Assembly: GCA_036172665.1 (NCBI GenBank)
Contig: CM069870.1
Span: 29,424,001 to 29,488,000 of the forward strand
Direction of reading: 5' to 3'
DNA length: 64,000 nt
DNA from: Prosopocoilus inquinatus
Lineage: Eukaryota > Arthropoda > Insecta > Coleoptera > Lucanidae
The position numbers were made by a program, and so were the translations under genes. The notes beneath the pieces were generated by a model. The model was not told the DNA's origin, ran no database searches, and saw only the letters and a list, made by a program, of their open reading frames with translations. Every line of letters begins with the position of its first letter. Positions within the stretch are counted from its first letter, which is position 1. This document shows positions 12,863 to 24,499 of the stretch, piece after piece.

Positions 12863-14819
12863 ATTTATGTTAAGAACATATGATTTCAATCGTTCCCATT
12901 TATGGTGATATATTGCAGGTTTAAATATTTTCACACAGTAAAAGAACACCCTATATATTTATTAAATGTTTACGGTCGACGTATATGTTTTATGCCTTGT
13001 AATATATGTTATATGGTTTACTACTTTGATGCACTTTGAGTACGAATTTTATTATTTTTTATTTACTCATATGAAATTAATGTATAAACATTAATCTGAT
13101 ATTATATTACGTAAATCAGGCAGCCACAAAATGTTGGCCTTTATTAATTAAATTAGTTTAAATATGGTATATCTCGCGGACATTTTATCCTTTATACTAC
13201 TTCTGGTGTGGACAAAACTTATACGTTTATTCAACTATTGCACGTTGCTTGAGTTATGATTATCCACCAGTGGCCCTTAATAAATGCGGCCCGAGCGAGA
13301 TGTGCAGCCACCGAGTACAAAAGCTATATTGTTACTGCCGGGGGGCGCACGGAGAGAAACGAAGGTCGTGGGAGTCCACTTCTAAAATAAAATCCACGAG
13401 AAATGGGTATCTAAAATCAACCGCCAAAATATCGAATTGTATTGGCAACAATGACAACCAAAAATGGCTAACACAAAAAAAAACATTTACAAAAAAAATG
13501 CCTTGGCGAATATCTCGACGGAACGCTTGAATTGAAGTTTGGAACTCAATCAGTAGGGACAGTGGATTATTCGGAAACCGACATAAGTACTTAAAACAAC
13601 ACACATTGCAATCAACAATGATTGAAGGTCTGTACCTAAAATGTTTTCAAAATATTATCCATCTTTCATTTCGAAATAGCCGTTTACAATCCGTAAGGAT
13701 ATCAGTAATAATTTCTACACAACTCTAAGCGGACATTAAAAAAAGTATTGTATAGTGGCACAGTGAAACTTTGTTGGTCACAGTGCATGATTATTGTTCA
13801 TTGCTTTTATTTAGTGTTTGAATTATTCTTGTTTCTATATTTGTTGTTATATTCTTATGTTTAAATATTCTCTATTCCCAAAAACATTTAAATGCTTCTA
13901 AATAATGCCCTAACATTAATAAAAACTTTTATAGGCATTATTTAACCTTAGAATTAAAAGTATTACTCGATAGCATTTGTTTGAACTTTTTCCTTCCGCT
14001 AATATCATCAATTCCTAGACGTATTTGATAATAACTCGAGAACGGAAAAAGGTGCTCATCTCCGATATTCACCACAATGTTCACCATTTTGTAGGCTTTG
14101 CAACTATTGCAAAAGAAACGCACCTTTCCATTTAATTTCTTTTTTTGGAAAACTGAAAAACTATTACTTTCGTAAATAGCGCCCTCTAGCCACTTTATAA
14201 CAAATTAGCCGTAGTAGTTGAATAAAAACTTTAAATCAGCTTAAAATTCCCTTTCAAATGAGCCGAATTTCGTTAATTTCTGATAAAGAGTACCGAAGTT
14301 ATGATATTTTTTAAAGTAAATAATTCAACTGTTTCCTCCACCCTTATTAACGGTGATACGATAACAAGTCTAAAATGAAAGTTGTGCAGAATTAATGGAG
14401 CTTTCTAATGACGTTATCAAAGCTGCAACTTATTTTGAGACTTTTGCTAATAAAATTGATTTTTATTGATAGCCCTCTTGCGGTCAACTTAGATACTCAA
14501 AAATATTTTCTTTGAATTTCTCTTGGTTACTTTAACATGATAATAATTTTTCTCCCGAAGCTGTAGGTATTACTGTTAACTATATACCACCGGTCGCCGT
14601 CCATCTTCAGACACCCGGTATAAGTCTAAATAATTTTATATTGTGCATCTAATCTATATTTATAATTATAATTTCAAATTTTCTTAATAGTAACGCCACA
14701 ATCTACCGCTCACACACCGTTGGCCCATCATGTATATTCATATTCTCTGACGACTTCGTGTCTTGTCTGTTTTCTGACAACACTGAAGAAAATTCTGTTC
14801 AAAATGGATACAGAAACAA
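12863..14819. other. No gene recognised
   Basis: A 93-codon frame at 13249-13530 and a minus frame at 13332-13604 overlap in a GC-richer patch (13270-13400) without domain similarity. At 14200-14500 two words close to GCCCTCT occur about 290 bases apart, possibly the ends of a small repeat. Confidence 0.35.
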
Positions 14820-15735
14820 ATTGTTCCACGTTTCTTCCGGTCTTCCTCGAGCTTTTCTCTCTATCTTCGTTTCCTAAATTTGCTTAACCGGTATATTGTC
14901 CTTCATTCTATGAATGCGCCCCAACCAACTTAACTGACGTTTCTCTATGAACGATGACGTTTCTCTTTCCAACTCGCTACGAATATCCACGTTCTTAAGC
15001 GAGGCGCAAACCAGAGTGGAAACTCGGGCGGTGGCTGTCGCGGTGGCTAATTTGTATATTCTTCTTATGGCCGTACCGCCACCGCGCCGTTTCCGCTTTG
15101 GTTTGCACGACGCTTTTTAAATCCGATTTTTACGCGTACATCCCTTAACTCTTATGATGTATTTCATTTTTGTCGCTTGCAATTTACTATCCATTCTTTT
15201 ATTAGTTACCGATGATTCACAACCAAACGTCAGAATCGGCATGTAGATTGATTTGTATACCTTGAGCTGGGTTGCCCTGCTTGTCTCTTTTTTGTTCAGA
15301 ACGTTGCAAATTCAGACTATAATATAATTTCTTAGTTTATTCTAACCTTCTATTTATATTTAGTTCTTGACTACCTGTTTTGTCTACTGTTACACCCAAA
15401 TAATCGAACTGATTTACTTTTTTAATATTTTTTCCGTCTATATTAATGATTAGCTGGTTATCGTCTCCCTCTATCTTCATTACTCTCGTCTTATCAGTAT
15501 TTATTTTCATTCCATGTTCTTTGAATGCCAAATGTTTAAATTTTCTTGCAGGTTCTGTTGATTTGCTGCCATAATTACTATGTCGTCTGCGTACATACAT
15601 TCAGTTATTATTATTTGTTCCTCATTCCAAGTACTAGTTTCTTTAAAGTCGGAGGGAATTTTTTAGCTATATCGTCCACGTATAGAGTAAAAAGCACAGG
15701 ACTCATTACACCGCCTTGTCGGAGATCAATTTTCG
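14820..15735 (-). pseudogene. LINE reverse transcriptase remnant (RTE/jockey-like)
   Basis: On the minus strand, from about 15735 downward, the sequence reads LRQGGVMSPVLFTLY, then the catalytic box MYADDIVIMAA near 15600, then HGMKINTDKTRVM and FDYLGVTVD. These are the conserved RT blocks of insect endonuclease-RT LINEs. A frameshift lies near 15540 just after the YADD box. The later C-terminal part (including ERETSSFIEKRQLSWLGRIHR in about 14870-14985) is recognisable but carries several stops. A hairpin MITE interrupts it at 14997-15115. No endonuclease domain or 5' end is visible, so the copy is 5'-truncated and inactive. Confidence 0.75.
14997..15115. mobile_element. GC-rich hairpin MITE inserted in the LINE remnant, about 119 bp
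   Basis: The left arm contains GCAAACCAGAGTGGAAAC, and the right arm reversed contains GCAAACCAAAGCGGAAAC. Both continue into a run of GGCGG/GCGGTGGC and outward to AAGCG. The LINE reading resumes on both sides, so it is an insertion. The flanks look like TTA/TTAA, but a target duplication is not certain. Confidence 0.7.
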
Positions 15736-18159
15736 GATTTCATGCCTTTGGTCATTACATAACTGCTGGTTTTTCCATACAAAGTTTTGATAGCGTTAAC
15801 ATCAAGTATAAATATTACAAATTATTTTCCTTTATAAAAGGTAATTTATTTTACTTGTTTACCTTACTTCTTGTATTGACAGTGACTACTCTTTAGTTTA
15901 CGTCCGTCATTTTCTTGTTGATACGCATTTTTAGTTTTCTTACCTAAAAACAAAAATATTTTGTGTCATTTATGTTCTTAAAAGCATAGGTTGTTTGTAT
16001 GTGTTTTAAATAAATTGCTTTATTTCATGTAGAACGAAAACCATTTATTTGCTTTTTCGGATATTCCCACAAACGGAAAATACACTTTTCTATTCAATTT
16101 CTTTCTAATTTCTCTTTAGTCAGCTTAGTTTGAAGGGTTAAGTAAATTTCACTTGTGTTAAATATTTTAAGTTAATGGAAAATTTCCAACTAAAACCGAA
16201 CTAGCGCTGTCGTTTCATCTAATTTTAAATTCAAATCGGGGATATCCAAGACCGAACGAATCTCGGATGGAAATAAGACACGTCCTTAAGCAAATAGATG
16301 GTCCCGTCCGTTTTTGCATGGTAACCTATTATCTACAGAAGCTTTTATTCATATTAAACAACAGTTTTGGATGTTTTTTATTTCCTTTATTTTCCCTTAT
16401 TTTCGAATGTATACGCTTTCCACTTATATATTCTGCGTATATGTGTGACAGTTCGGAAATTTGTTTTAGATTGCATAATTAATTTCTTTTCCGGTAACTT
16501 TCCGAACAATATAATTTTCGAATTTTCCGCAAGAAAGACAGTTTTGTTTTCATTAATTAAGAGATCGCGGAAAATGCAGTTCATACGTTTAGAAACTTTT
16601 GTAAAATGAAAGAGTGCGAAATGAAATTCCAATTAAACTCTCTTAATTAAGCGGTGAAATATGGAGATTCATTTTCAATTGAATTTTACATAATGGTAAT
16701 ATTTCAATTCAGTTTGACAATTTGAATTCAGCGACTCGGTGATCACATTTCCACCTCATAGAAAATGACGTCGCTCAGACGTTATCTCGTTGGGGTCAAT
16801 TTGTTCCCAATAAAAAAAAGCTCGCCTGGTTTTGCAATTTATACCTCGTCAGCTTGAAAATATTATCGAACTTCCAATGTGGAATCAAATCAAATAGAAT
16901 TAATTTTCCGTAAAATACCGGCCTCGCGAGAAAAATATAATTTTTCATTTTGAGTTTCTTCTTAATGAGCTTTTTCAGCACAGCTGATAGAATGTTATTC
17001 GTATATTTATCGATTTATTAGCCTGGTTAAAAGCTGTTCGATTCATTCGGACATGCAGCAATTTGAACAATCAAATCATGTCACAGAACAACAAAGTCGA
17101 CTTTTCTTTTCTTTTTCGCCATTCAAAACTTTACTAATGAATTAGTTTTTGTCAATTTGTCGCAATAGCATCATAGGCGTAAATAATCTGTAATAGTTTT
17201 CTTATATTCGTGGTGAATACTCATTTAAATAGAACCGTCTTAAGATACCACGTCCCATTATCTTTCTTAGATAGCAAGATGAAAAAATTATTCAGGTTTT
17301 GTTGAAAATGACTTGACGTGCTCTAAAGCCAGAGTACTTAAAACCCCTAAATAGTAAACATTTAAGAATTACCCTCAAACCTATTTGTTCAAAATTATTT
17401 TTTAATAATATATATATATATTTTAATAATATACATTTAAACATTATTTAAACTCTGATTACAATAGTATGTATAAATAACAATAACTTTCTGTTAAGTT
17501 TTAATTGGAAAAAGTAAAATGTTTATAGAGGCAGGGGTGTGGTAAAATAGGATTACTTTGATCAAAATTAACATCGACAATAAATGTGGAACACTGGCAT
17601 ATATTTTATTATATTTTTTTTTCACTTAAAATTTAATAGAAAATTGCTATTGTTTTATACTATTGTATTCAGAATTCAAAATACTTTACTAGGAAATAAA
17701 GAAACTAAGGGAGTGCGATTTGCAAAGAATGGAAGTTGAGTAGCTTCTGGGAGTTGTTACTTAGGTGTCATTTTTTAAATATTCTGTCTTGTAGAGTATT
17801 GCAAGCCATTTTTAAGAGAACTTGAGCATTTTTTTATCTTGGGGTTTACGAAAGATATTGGCTGTAATACTAAATCTGAGACACCTGGTGTATTGAGGAA
17901 AGAACCGAAGACGATCTGTGTTCTTTATTTTGTGTGGAAGGTGTGCACCAAATCGAACTAAGAAATTTATCAAATCTTTAAAAGTAATAACTAGTGAAAA
18001 TGCAATAATAAGAAAAACATATTTCAATTACTTCAAACCAACCATTGGCAGATCCCGTACCAGTTTCACAATAATCAAAAACAGGAATCTAAATACATAT
18101 ATTTGGTGTGAAGCGCTCAAAGTTAAAAATGTTAAAATGCATATACACTAAAAATCGGC
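15736..18159. other. AT-rich non-coding DNA, no gene seen
   Basis: The LINE may extend slightly into 15736-15900, but the reading is lost. The rest contains only short AT-rich frames and a TA-rich stretch near 17403-17430. Confidence 0.4.
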
Positions 18160-18800
18160 ATGAGGCCGTAACACAAACAATCGGAACATCCTGCCTGATT
18201 CATCAGACACGGAGATGACTGGACTCTGGGTTCACTCTTCATACTCGTTGACGTGTGGAGACGCCAACGCGGTGCGACGAATTGAATCTGCTCCCCCAAC
18301 TGTCATCGCCAAAACGTACCTACATACACCAAAACAAGAACCGAAACCAAAACGAAAACTCGTGCCAAAAATAAGAAATCTGTCCCGAATTCCAAGGACG
18401 AGGCTCGAGACAACTCTGAAGAGTTTTGTTCCCCCAGCAACAAATCAAAATCGACGAAATCGTACAACTGGGAAACCTCCCTCGAGGATCCTCAGCAGCA
18501 ACCTAAATATGTACCGACCTTCAGAAGGGCCACGACGCGGAAATGGGACAGCGCCCCGTAAAAGCAACATCACCAATTACTGGGGATATCGCTAAACAAC
18601 TCACTGGCTTCTGGCACAGTGCGAGACAATAAGGTAAACCTTGATGTGCCCCAACTCTACGAAGGAAGGATTTGCACGAATTGAAACCATTGTGACATCA
18701 GCAAGAACCAACCGCAGTTCAGAGACACGTCAAGGAAAACTAATGATATTAAACGTCAACAGCGAAGCCAAATCAATCTCTCAGTCGAAACATTAACTTG
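18160..18800 (+). other. Decayed coding-like stretch, possibly retroelement ORF1
   Basis: This segment is clearly GC-richer than its flanks. One plus frame is open for about 85 codons (about 18300-18560) and is rich in Lys, Ser, Thr and Glu, with KTRAKNKKSVPNSKDEARDN and YVPTFRRATTRKWDSAP. Another frame is open at 18215-18595. The hydrophilic character would suit a LINE ORF1 or gag-like nucleic-acid-binding protein, but no zinc knuckle or named domain is visible and the reading breaks after 18560. Unidentified. Confidence 0.3.
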
Positions 18801-19237
18801 CAAAAACTGTAAATGTAACTGGTTGCTGTGATATTTAGTTCAGCAAGAAAGAAACTTGGAATAAATTTTGGTTTAGTTGGAGAAAAGTTAAGTTGAATTT
18901 ATTTAATAGACTTTTAAGTTGAAATATCTGTGACTGTTAAACGGATAATGTGACAGTGAACAGTGTGGTGAACTGCAATTCCTGAAGGTCGGTCATCTAA
19001 AACTTTCAAAAGTAACTCAGATGCTGAACTCGTGTAAGTGCGGGATGATTTTTGGTTCCGGAAGTGAACAAGGTTTCTAAAAGGACAGGCAATTAGACAG
19101 TGTATTGAATAAAAAAGTGTAGCATTATTAATATTAATTATCAATTTAACTTTGTATGTTAAAGGGAGACCGAGATTCAAGTACAAGTACCTGAGGATGA
19201 GTTGCAGTTTGTGGAAGAGACGCTAAGGGAGGCTAAT
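18801..19237. other. No gene recognised
   Basis: Only short frames without domain content. Confidence 0.35.
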
Positions 19238-19345
19238 GCCCGATTTCTTCACTCCTGATAAATTTATCTGCCATTATCCTTTGAAACCATTGTATCGATA
19301 ATAGTTTCCGAGGATATTTCCTGGCAGATAAATTTATCAGGGTGT
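19238..19345. mobile_element. Hairpin MITE, family shared with 30895
   Basis: The arms CTGATAAATTTATCTGCCA and TGGCAGATAAATTTATCAG are inverted copies around a centre containing CATTGTATCGATAATAG. The copy at 30895-31025 shares the same arms and centre, and a third partial copy lies at 31775-31830. The outer end reads GCCCGATTTCTTCA. Confidence 0.7.
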
Positions 19346-20317
19346 CTTGGTTGGTTTCACAAAATCAAATGCCTAGGCACGCCTTAACGGATCGACATTT
19401 GCACTGACAAAACATCTACAGCAGAGAAAACATTTAGTTGAAACATTTTTTGGACTTTTGTTTAGGTTCAGAAATTATATTTTGAGTTATTTATAACAAA
19501 AAGGCGTAACAGTTAATTTCAAAATTATGGTTAAACTAGATAAGTTTGAAACAAAATTGAGTTAGATTAGAAATTCTTTGAACAATGTTTTGATCGGATG
19601 AAATTGTTTTAACATTAAGCTAAATTTATGGCAAACAGACTGAATTGTAAACTACTTGTACTTACGTGTTCATTTACCAAGAATTTTCAAAATTTTTGTA
19701 GAATTAACATAACGCTAGAAAATGTGACAAACTAGTACCAATTTGGTTTATACAGTTTAGATACTCTAATTTACATTACAGAAATATTCCTGTCTGTAAT
19801 CGGCGTGATAGAGACGGATTGGCGAAAGTAGGAAGGAATTGAAGTAGTGGAACTAAGACGCTTTAAAAGACGAAGACGCGATACATTTCTGCAGATTTTA
19901 AGTACATTCCTAAAAGGATCGAAATCTGTTGTAATGTTGTATTAAGTCGAAAGTGAATTTTATTGAGCGACGAACAACAACCGGATTTGGAGCCAGGACA
20001 TCACAATATGAATTGAAAAAATGAAATTAAATCCAAAAAAAAAAAACTAATCATGGTAATAAGCGGTGGCTTGGCGCAAGACGTCACTCATTGTTATTAT
20101 TTTAAAATTGAAAATTACGCCTTCAGCACTTAAACAAATTATTAAATCAAGCAATTTAAAAACGGGATCCGGAGTTCATTGCGGGCAAACGTTTAATTAG
20201 TGCAGCAGGTGCAAACCCAGAGCATCATTAGACATTAGTGCGTAAACGAAAGTTAAATTCACACAAGAGGTGCTAAGGGAAGGTTTGACTATCGTGAATT
20301 TCAGGATTCTCACGCGT
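19346..20317. other. No gene recognised; left flank of the BEL/Pao insertion
   Basis: Ordinary AT-rich DNA. The last five bases (20313-20317, CGCGT) are the left copy of the target-site duplication. Confidence 0.4.
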
Positions 20318-21142
20318 TGTTTTGACCTAAACTTGGTTGTGACGCCCAAGTGTCGATCAGAGTTTTCTCATCGTATTAAAACGCCAACACTATTTACAAC
20401 TGAAGTTTATTTATAATTGCTAACTTATTTACAACACATAACAAATCAAACAACACATTACAACTTAAACTAGATAGCTAAAAATGATTGATTTGAGTTA
20501 TTACTACGCGCACGCCGCGTAACCCGAGGACCCTGTCCTTTTGTGAACTCTGCCCTTTTTTTCTTGTTCCTTGCAATTTAAAGATTTTGAATTTTGAGTT
20601 TGTGTGTGGGGGAGCGAAAAGATATTGGTGGTTACTAATGACCGAAGAAGAGATTGGTTGAAAAGCTCGCTATTACGGGGGTGAAGTTGGGAATTCTTAC
20701 TGATGTATTTTCAAAGAATTTTAAAGGCCGGGAAAAACCGGGGTTTCGAATTATGGCCTGGAACCGCACCAAACGCTGTCTTAATCACCGGGGGGTGGCC
20801 GGCACATGAACAATCGTAATGCGGCTGATAGCAAGGATTATAGTAGAAACCAATGCATTTCTCAGATATGATAGCACACCATAAATTGTGTGTAATTGAA
20901 CTAAACGAAATATTCACAGTGGGCAATTGGAAATTTGTTAAACCTTCGGAGAACCATCGGTAATTGAGGCCATTTGGCGTGCAAACGATACTAAGCATTG
21001 ATTCCACGAAGGGTTCCTGTGCGATAATGACCAAGCATGACGCGGTTGCGAATATTAAATCGAATTATTCAAAAAATACAAAATAAAATAAAACATAATT
21101 GCAATACAACGTATTTACATCATATATACACTGTACCGAACA
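20318..21142 (-). repeat. 3' LTR of the BEL/Pao element
   Basis: Same sequence and length as the other LTR by line-by-line reading. On the minus strand it begins TGTTCGGTACAG and ends TTTAGGTCAAAACA, with a TATATA-like run near the start and an AATAAA candidate poly(A) signal near 20406. A 107-codon frame at 20711-21034 recurs identically in the other LTR and is not taken as a gene. Confidence 0.95.
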
Positions 21143-21160
21143 TATGCCGCCCGCCTTGAA
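21143..21160 (-). promoter_or_regulatory. Polypurine tract candidate
   Basis: Directly inside the 3' LTR the minus strand reads CAAGGCGGGCGGCATA, a purine-rich run in the position where plus-strand DNA synthesis is primed in LTR retroelements. Confidence 0.6.
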
Positions 21161-21190
21161 AGCACCAGCTTTCAACATATTCACCAAAAA

Positions 21191-24100
21191 CTATTCAGCT
21201 TCTGTGGGTAGTATGCACAATTTAGCGGTTGCACGACGGGTGACTCCCCGAGAAGTTCGGATACTGGCGGCGCGAATGACTCCATCAGTGCCGGGATGAA
21301 CCTCTTCTACTCGTCCCATTGCCCATTGCATTGGAGGAAGCTGCTCGTCTCGTAATAGCACCAAAAATCCTGGTTGTAATTGAGGACCTCGATTGTTCCT
21401 CCATTTTGTCCTGGATTGAAACTGATTCAGGTAGTCCTTATGCCACCTTTTCCAAAAGTGTTCTCGTAGCTGCTGCACATACTGCCATCGCGAGAGAGAG
21501 TTTACCTTCAGGTGCGATAGACTGGGCTCTGGGGTGGTTTCTATAGAGTCTCCAATCAAAAAGTGTGCGGGGGTTAAACAGGAGAGGTCGTTGGGGTCAT
21601 TGGACAATGGTGTTAAGGGACGCGAATTTAAGACACCTTCAATTTGTGTCAAGAGAGTATACATCTCTTCAAAGTTAAGAGAAGTATTCGAGAGTACTCG
21701 GTTCAAATGATGTTTGAATGATTTTACCGCCGCTTCCCAAATGCCTCCAAAGTGCGGTGATCTGGATGGTATAAAATGCCATGTTATTCCTTCAGATGCC
21801 ACTACCTTTAGAAAATGATCTTCTTGAAATTGGGAATGGAATTGTTCATGCAGTTGACGCAATTCTCTTTGGGCTCCTACGAATTGTGTTCCATTGTCAG
21901 AATGAATACTGCTAGGTCTTCCTCTACGACTCATGAATCTTCTTAGTGCGCTAATAAATGCCTCTGAAGTCAGATTTCCTACGAGTTCCACGTGTACTGC
22001 TCTAGTTGAAAAACACACGAATACAGCACCATATGCCTTTATCATCCTTTTGCTTTTTCGAGCACCTTCGCGAAGATGTAGGGGGCCGAAGTAGTCGACG
22101 CCGACGTTTTCAAAAGGTCGAGATGGTCTGGACCTACTTGCAGGCAAATCACTCATTATGTATTCGGTGCTGGATGGTCTTGCTTTAAAACAAGCGACGC
22201 ATTTTTTAATCACCGCTCTGACAGTGCTGCGAATAGATATTATCCAGTATTTGCATTGTATAGCAACCGTAGTAGCTTGCAGTCCGGCATGTAATCGTTT
22301 GTTGTGCTCGTATCTGATTAGTAGTTCTGTAAATGGGTGGCGTGATGGTAGTAGCATTTGATGTTTTTGGCTGTGAGATAAGTTTGAATTTCGCAATCGA
22401 CCACCAACTCTTAAGATTCCGTTTTCAAGGAAGGGGTTCAAACACAACAATCTACTCTTAGCTGACACAGATCCATGTTTTTTTAAATGATTGAGATCAT
22501 CACAAAATGAATAACCTTGTACGTTTTTTACTAGGCTGATCGTGGCGGAATGCAGCTCGTTTGAGCTTAGAGGACCAGTACGAGTCATGCCAGTATTTCC
22601 ATGAAGTTTCGCTGAAATGTTGTTTTTGAACCGAAGGCAGTAGGCTGAAATGCGAATCAATTTTCCGAAATCTGAGTATTTGTTGAAGACGTCCCAAGAT
22701 GGTTCCGTGGCTGAGACGAAGGTTGTTGTGACTCGTTGTTCTGGCACAGCGCCTTGATGGGGAATAAAATTTGGTTCCGGCCAGTGCGATGACTCACCTT
22801 GCAACCAATCGGGTCCCTTCCACCAGAGATCGCTTACTGCGAGCAGTGAGGAAGACATTCCTCTGGATATTATGTCTGCTGGATTTTTGTCCGTGCTTAT
22901 ATGCTTCCATTGCGATGTGCTAGTTAATTCATGTATCTCACCGACCCTATTCGCAACAAATGTCTTCCAATTTCTTGACGGTGACCCTATCCATGATAAC
23001 ACTATTGTAGAGTCCGTCCAATAATATATGTCGCCTGGCTTACGAGGTATCGATTCGATTACACTATGAGTTAGCTGGGACAGCAGCAGTGCTCCGCATA
23101 GTTCCAACCTTGGTAATGAAATGTTTTTCAAGGGCGCTACCCTGGATTTCGCACAGAGTAAATTGCATTTGATATTGTTGTGGTGGTCTCTGGATCTGAT
23201 GTAGATACATGCTCCATCCGCTCTTTCGCCTGCGTCGCAGAATCCATGCAATTCCCATTGCTCTTGATGCCTGCCTTTCATGGCCAGACGAGGAATTTTT
23301 ATCTCATGAATGTTCTGCAATTCACTTACATATTGAGTCCAGCTTGTATGGATCTCCACAGGAACGGACTCATCCCAATCTATCTTCAAAGTCCATATCC
23401 CTTGCATGAGAATTTTTGCGGTGATCAACACAGGACCAATGAGTCCCAATGGATCGAAGATCTTTGACATTGCAGACAATATCGTTCTCTTCGTCACGCG
23501 TTTCGATGAGGGTTGAGAAAGGATAGAATACTGAAGAACATCTGCAGCGGAATTCCACATGAGGCCTAACGTTTTCATATTGGCATCCTTTGATATATTT
23601 AATATAGAAGAATCTAAGTCGGATGGCATGTCCCTCAACAAATCCGGACTGTTTGAGCACCACTTCCTGAGTTCAAATCCAGCTCTCTTCAAAATGCTTA
23701 CTACTTGAAATTTAATTTTTTCGACTTCGTCCTTGGTATTGGCTCCAGTGAGGAGGTCATCGACATAAAAATCTCGAAGAATGATTTTGGATCCTATGGG
23801 AAAATCGGACAATTCATCCATCGCAGTTTGTTGCATTGCTTTTATAGCAAGGTATGAAGCCGAAGCAGTTCCGTATGTAGCTGTAGTCAACTCGAACGTT
23901 TTCACTTCTTCCTGGTCATTGCTCCTCCATAGAATTCGCTGGAAGGCTCTATCCTTCTTTCTGACAAGGACTTGTCGGTACATTTTGGCAATGTCTGCAG
24001 TGAGGACGAATCGAAAGGTCCTGAATCTTAAAACTATAGAAAATAGATCCTGTTGTAGCTTAGGTCCAACCATCATAATGTCATTTAGCGATATGCCTGT

Positions 24101-24499
24101 GGTGGTTTTACATGATCCGTCGAAGACCACCCTGAGTTTGGTCGTGAGGCTGTCTTCTTTTATAACACCGTGATGAGGTAAGTAAAAGCTAGGCGACAGG
24201 TTTATTTGCTGAGGTTCGGACAATTGTTCCATGTGCCCTAGAGTCAAGTAGTCTTCCATGAATGCAATATATTGAGCCTTCATCTCTGGGTTTTTACTAA
24301 GCTTCCTTTCTAAAGACCAAAACCTTTTTTGAGCAAGTTCTCTGGAGTCTCCTAGTGTCCTTGGATCGCCCTTCAATGGTAAGGAGACCACAAATCTTCC
24401 ATCCTGCCCTCTGCTATGTGTTTGTTGAAAATGTTTTTCACAGGCTTGCTCTTCCCGGGAATAATTGGTTTGATTGGGATATGACTCCAATTCCCAAAA
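21191..24499 (-). CDS. pol: BEL/Pao pol: reverse transcriptase, RNase H, integrase
   Basis: About 1100 codons copy the element's RNA into DNA and insert it. Counted from a non-ATG codon at 24490, the RT palm motifs are LTADIAKMY near residues 163-171 and FYVDDLL near 241-247. The RNase H region has CDAGERADGACIY near 420, YYWTDSTIVLSW near 490 and NPADIISRG near 545. The integrase has a zinc-binding CVACF segment, the core motifs GVDYFGPL and HSDNGTQFVG, and SPHFGGIWEAAVKSF carrying the catalytic Glu. The frame is the same as the upstream protease ORF and is separated from it only by one TGA at 24500-24502, with the conserved FWELE block right after it. The ORF therefore has no true start of its own; it is the downstream part of a gag-pol polyprotein. 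Confidence 0.9.
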   Translation of the reverse strand, partial: FWELESYPNQTNYSREEQACEKHFQQTHSRGQDGRFVVSLPLKGDPRTLGDSRELAQKRFWSLERKLSKNPEMKAQYIAFMEDYLTLGHMEQLSEPQQINLSPSFYLPHHGVIKEDSLTTKLRVVFDGSCKTTTGISLNDIMMVGPKLQQDLFSIVLRFRTFRFVLTADIAKMYRQVLVRKKDRAFQRILWRSNDQEEVKTFELTTATYGTASASYLAIKAMQQTAMDELSDFPIGSKIILRDFYVDDLLTGANTKDEVEKIKFQVVSILKRAGFELRKWCSNSPDLLRDMPSDLDSSILNISKDANMKTLGLMWNSAADVLQYSILSQPSSKRVTKRTILSAMSKIFDPLGLIGPVLITAKILMQGIWTLKIDWDESVPVEIHTSWTQYVSELQNIHEIKIPRLAMKGRHQEQWELHGFCDAGERADGACIYIRSRDHHNNIKCNLLCAKSRVAPLKNISLPRLELCGALLLSQLTHSVIESIPRKPGDIYYWTDSTIVLSWIGSPSRNWKTFVANRVGEIHELTSTSQWKHISTDKNPADIISRGMSSSLLAVSDLWWKGPDWLQGESSHWPEPNFIPHQGAVPEQRVTTTFVSATEPSWDVFNKYSDFGKLIRISAYCLRFKNNISAKLHGNTGMTRTGPLSSNELHSATISLVKNVQGYSFCDDLNHLKKHGSVSAKSRLLCLNPFLENGILRVGGRLRNSNLSHSQKHQMLLPSRHPFTELLIRYEHNKRLHAGLQATTVAIQCKYWIISIRSTVRAVIKKCVACFKARPSSTEYIMSDLPASRSRPSRPFENVGVDYFGPLHLREGARKSKRMIKAYGAVFVCFSTRAVHVELVGNLTSEAFISALRRFMSRRGRPSSIHSDNGTQFVGAQRELRQLHEQFHSQFQEDHFLKVVASEGITWHFIPSRSPHFGGIWEAAVKSFKHHLNRVLSNTSLNFEEMYTLLTQIEGVLNSRPLTPLSNDPNDLSCLTPAHFLIGDSIETTPEPSLSHLKVNSLSRWQYVQQLREHFWKRWHKDYLNQFQSRTKWRNNRGPQLQPGFLVLLRDEQLPPMQWAMGRVEEVHPGTDGVIRAASIRTSRGVTRRATAKLCILPTEAE

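Noticed and set aside
18215..18595. 126-codon frame as a host gene
   Set aside because: A competing frame in the same place looks at least as protein-like, no splice signals or domain fit, and the reading decays downstream. Kept only as an unidentified coding-like stretch.
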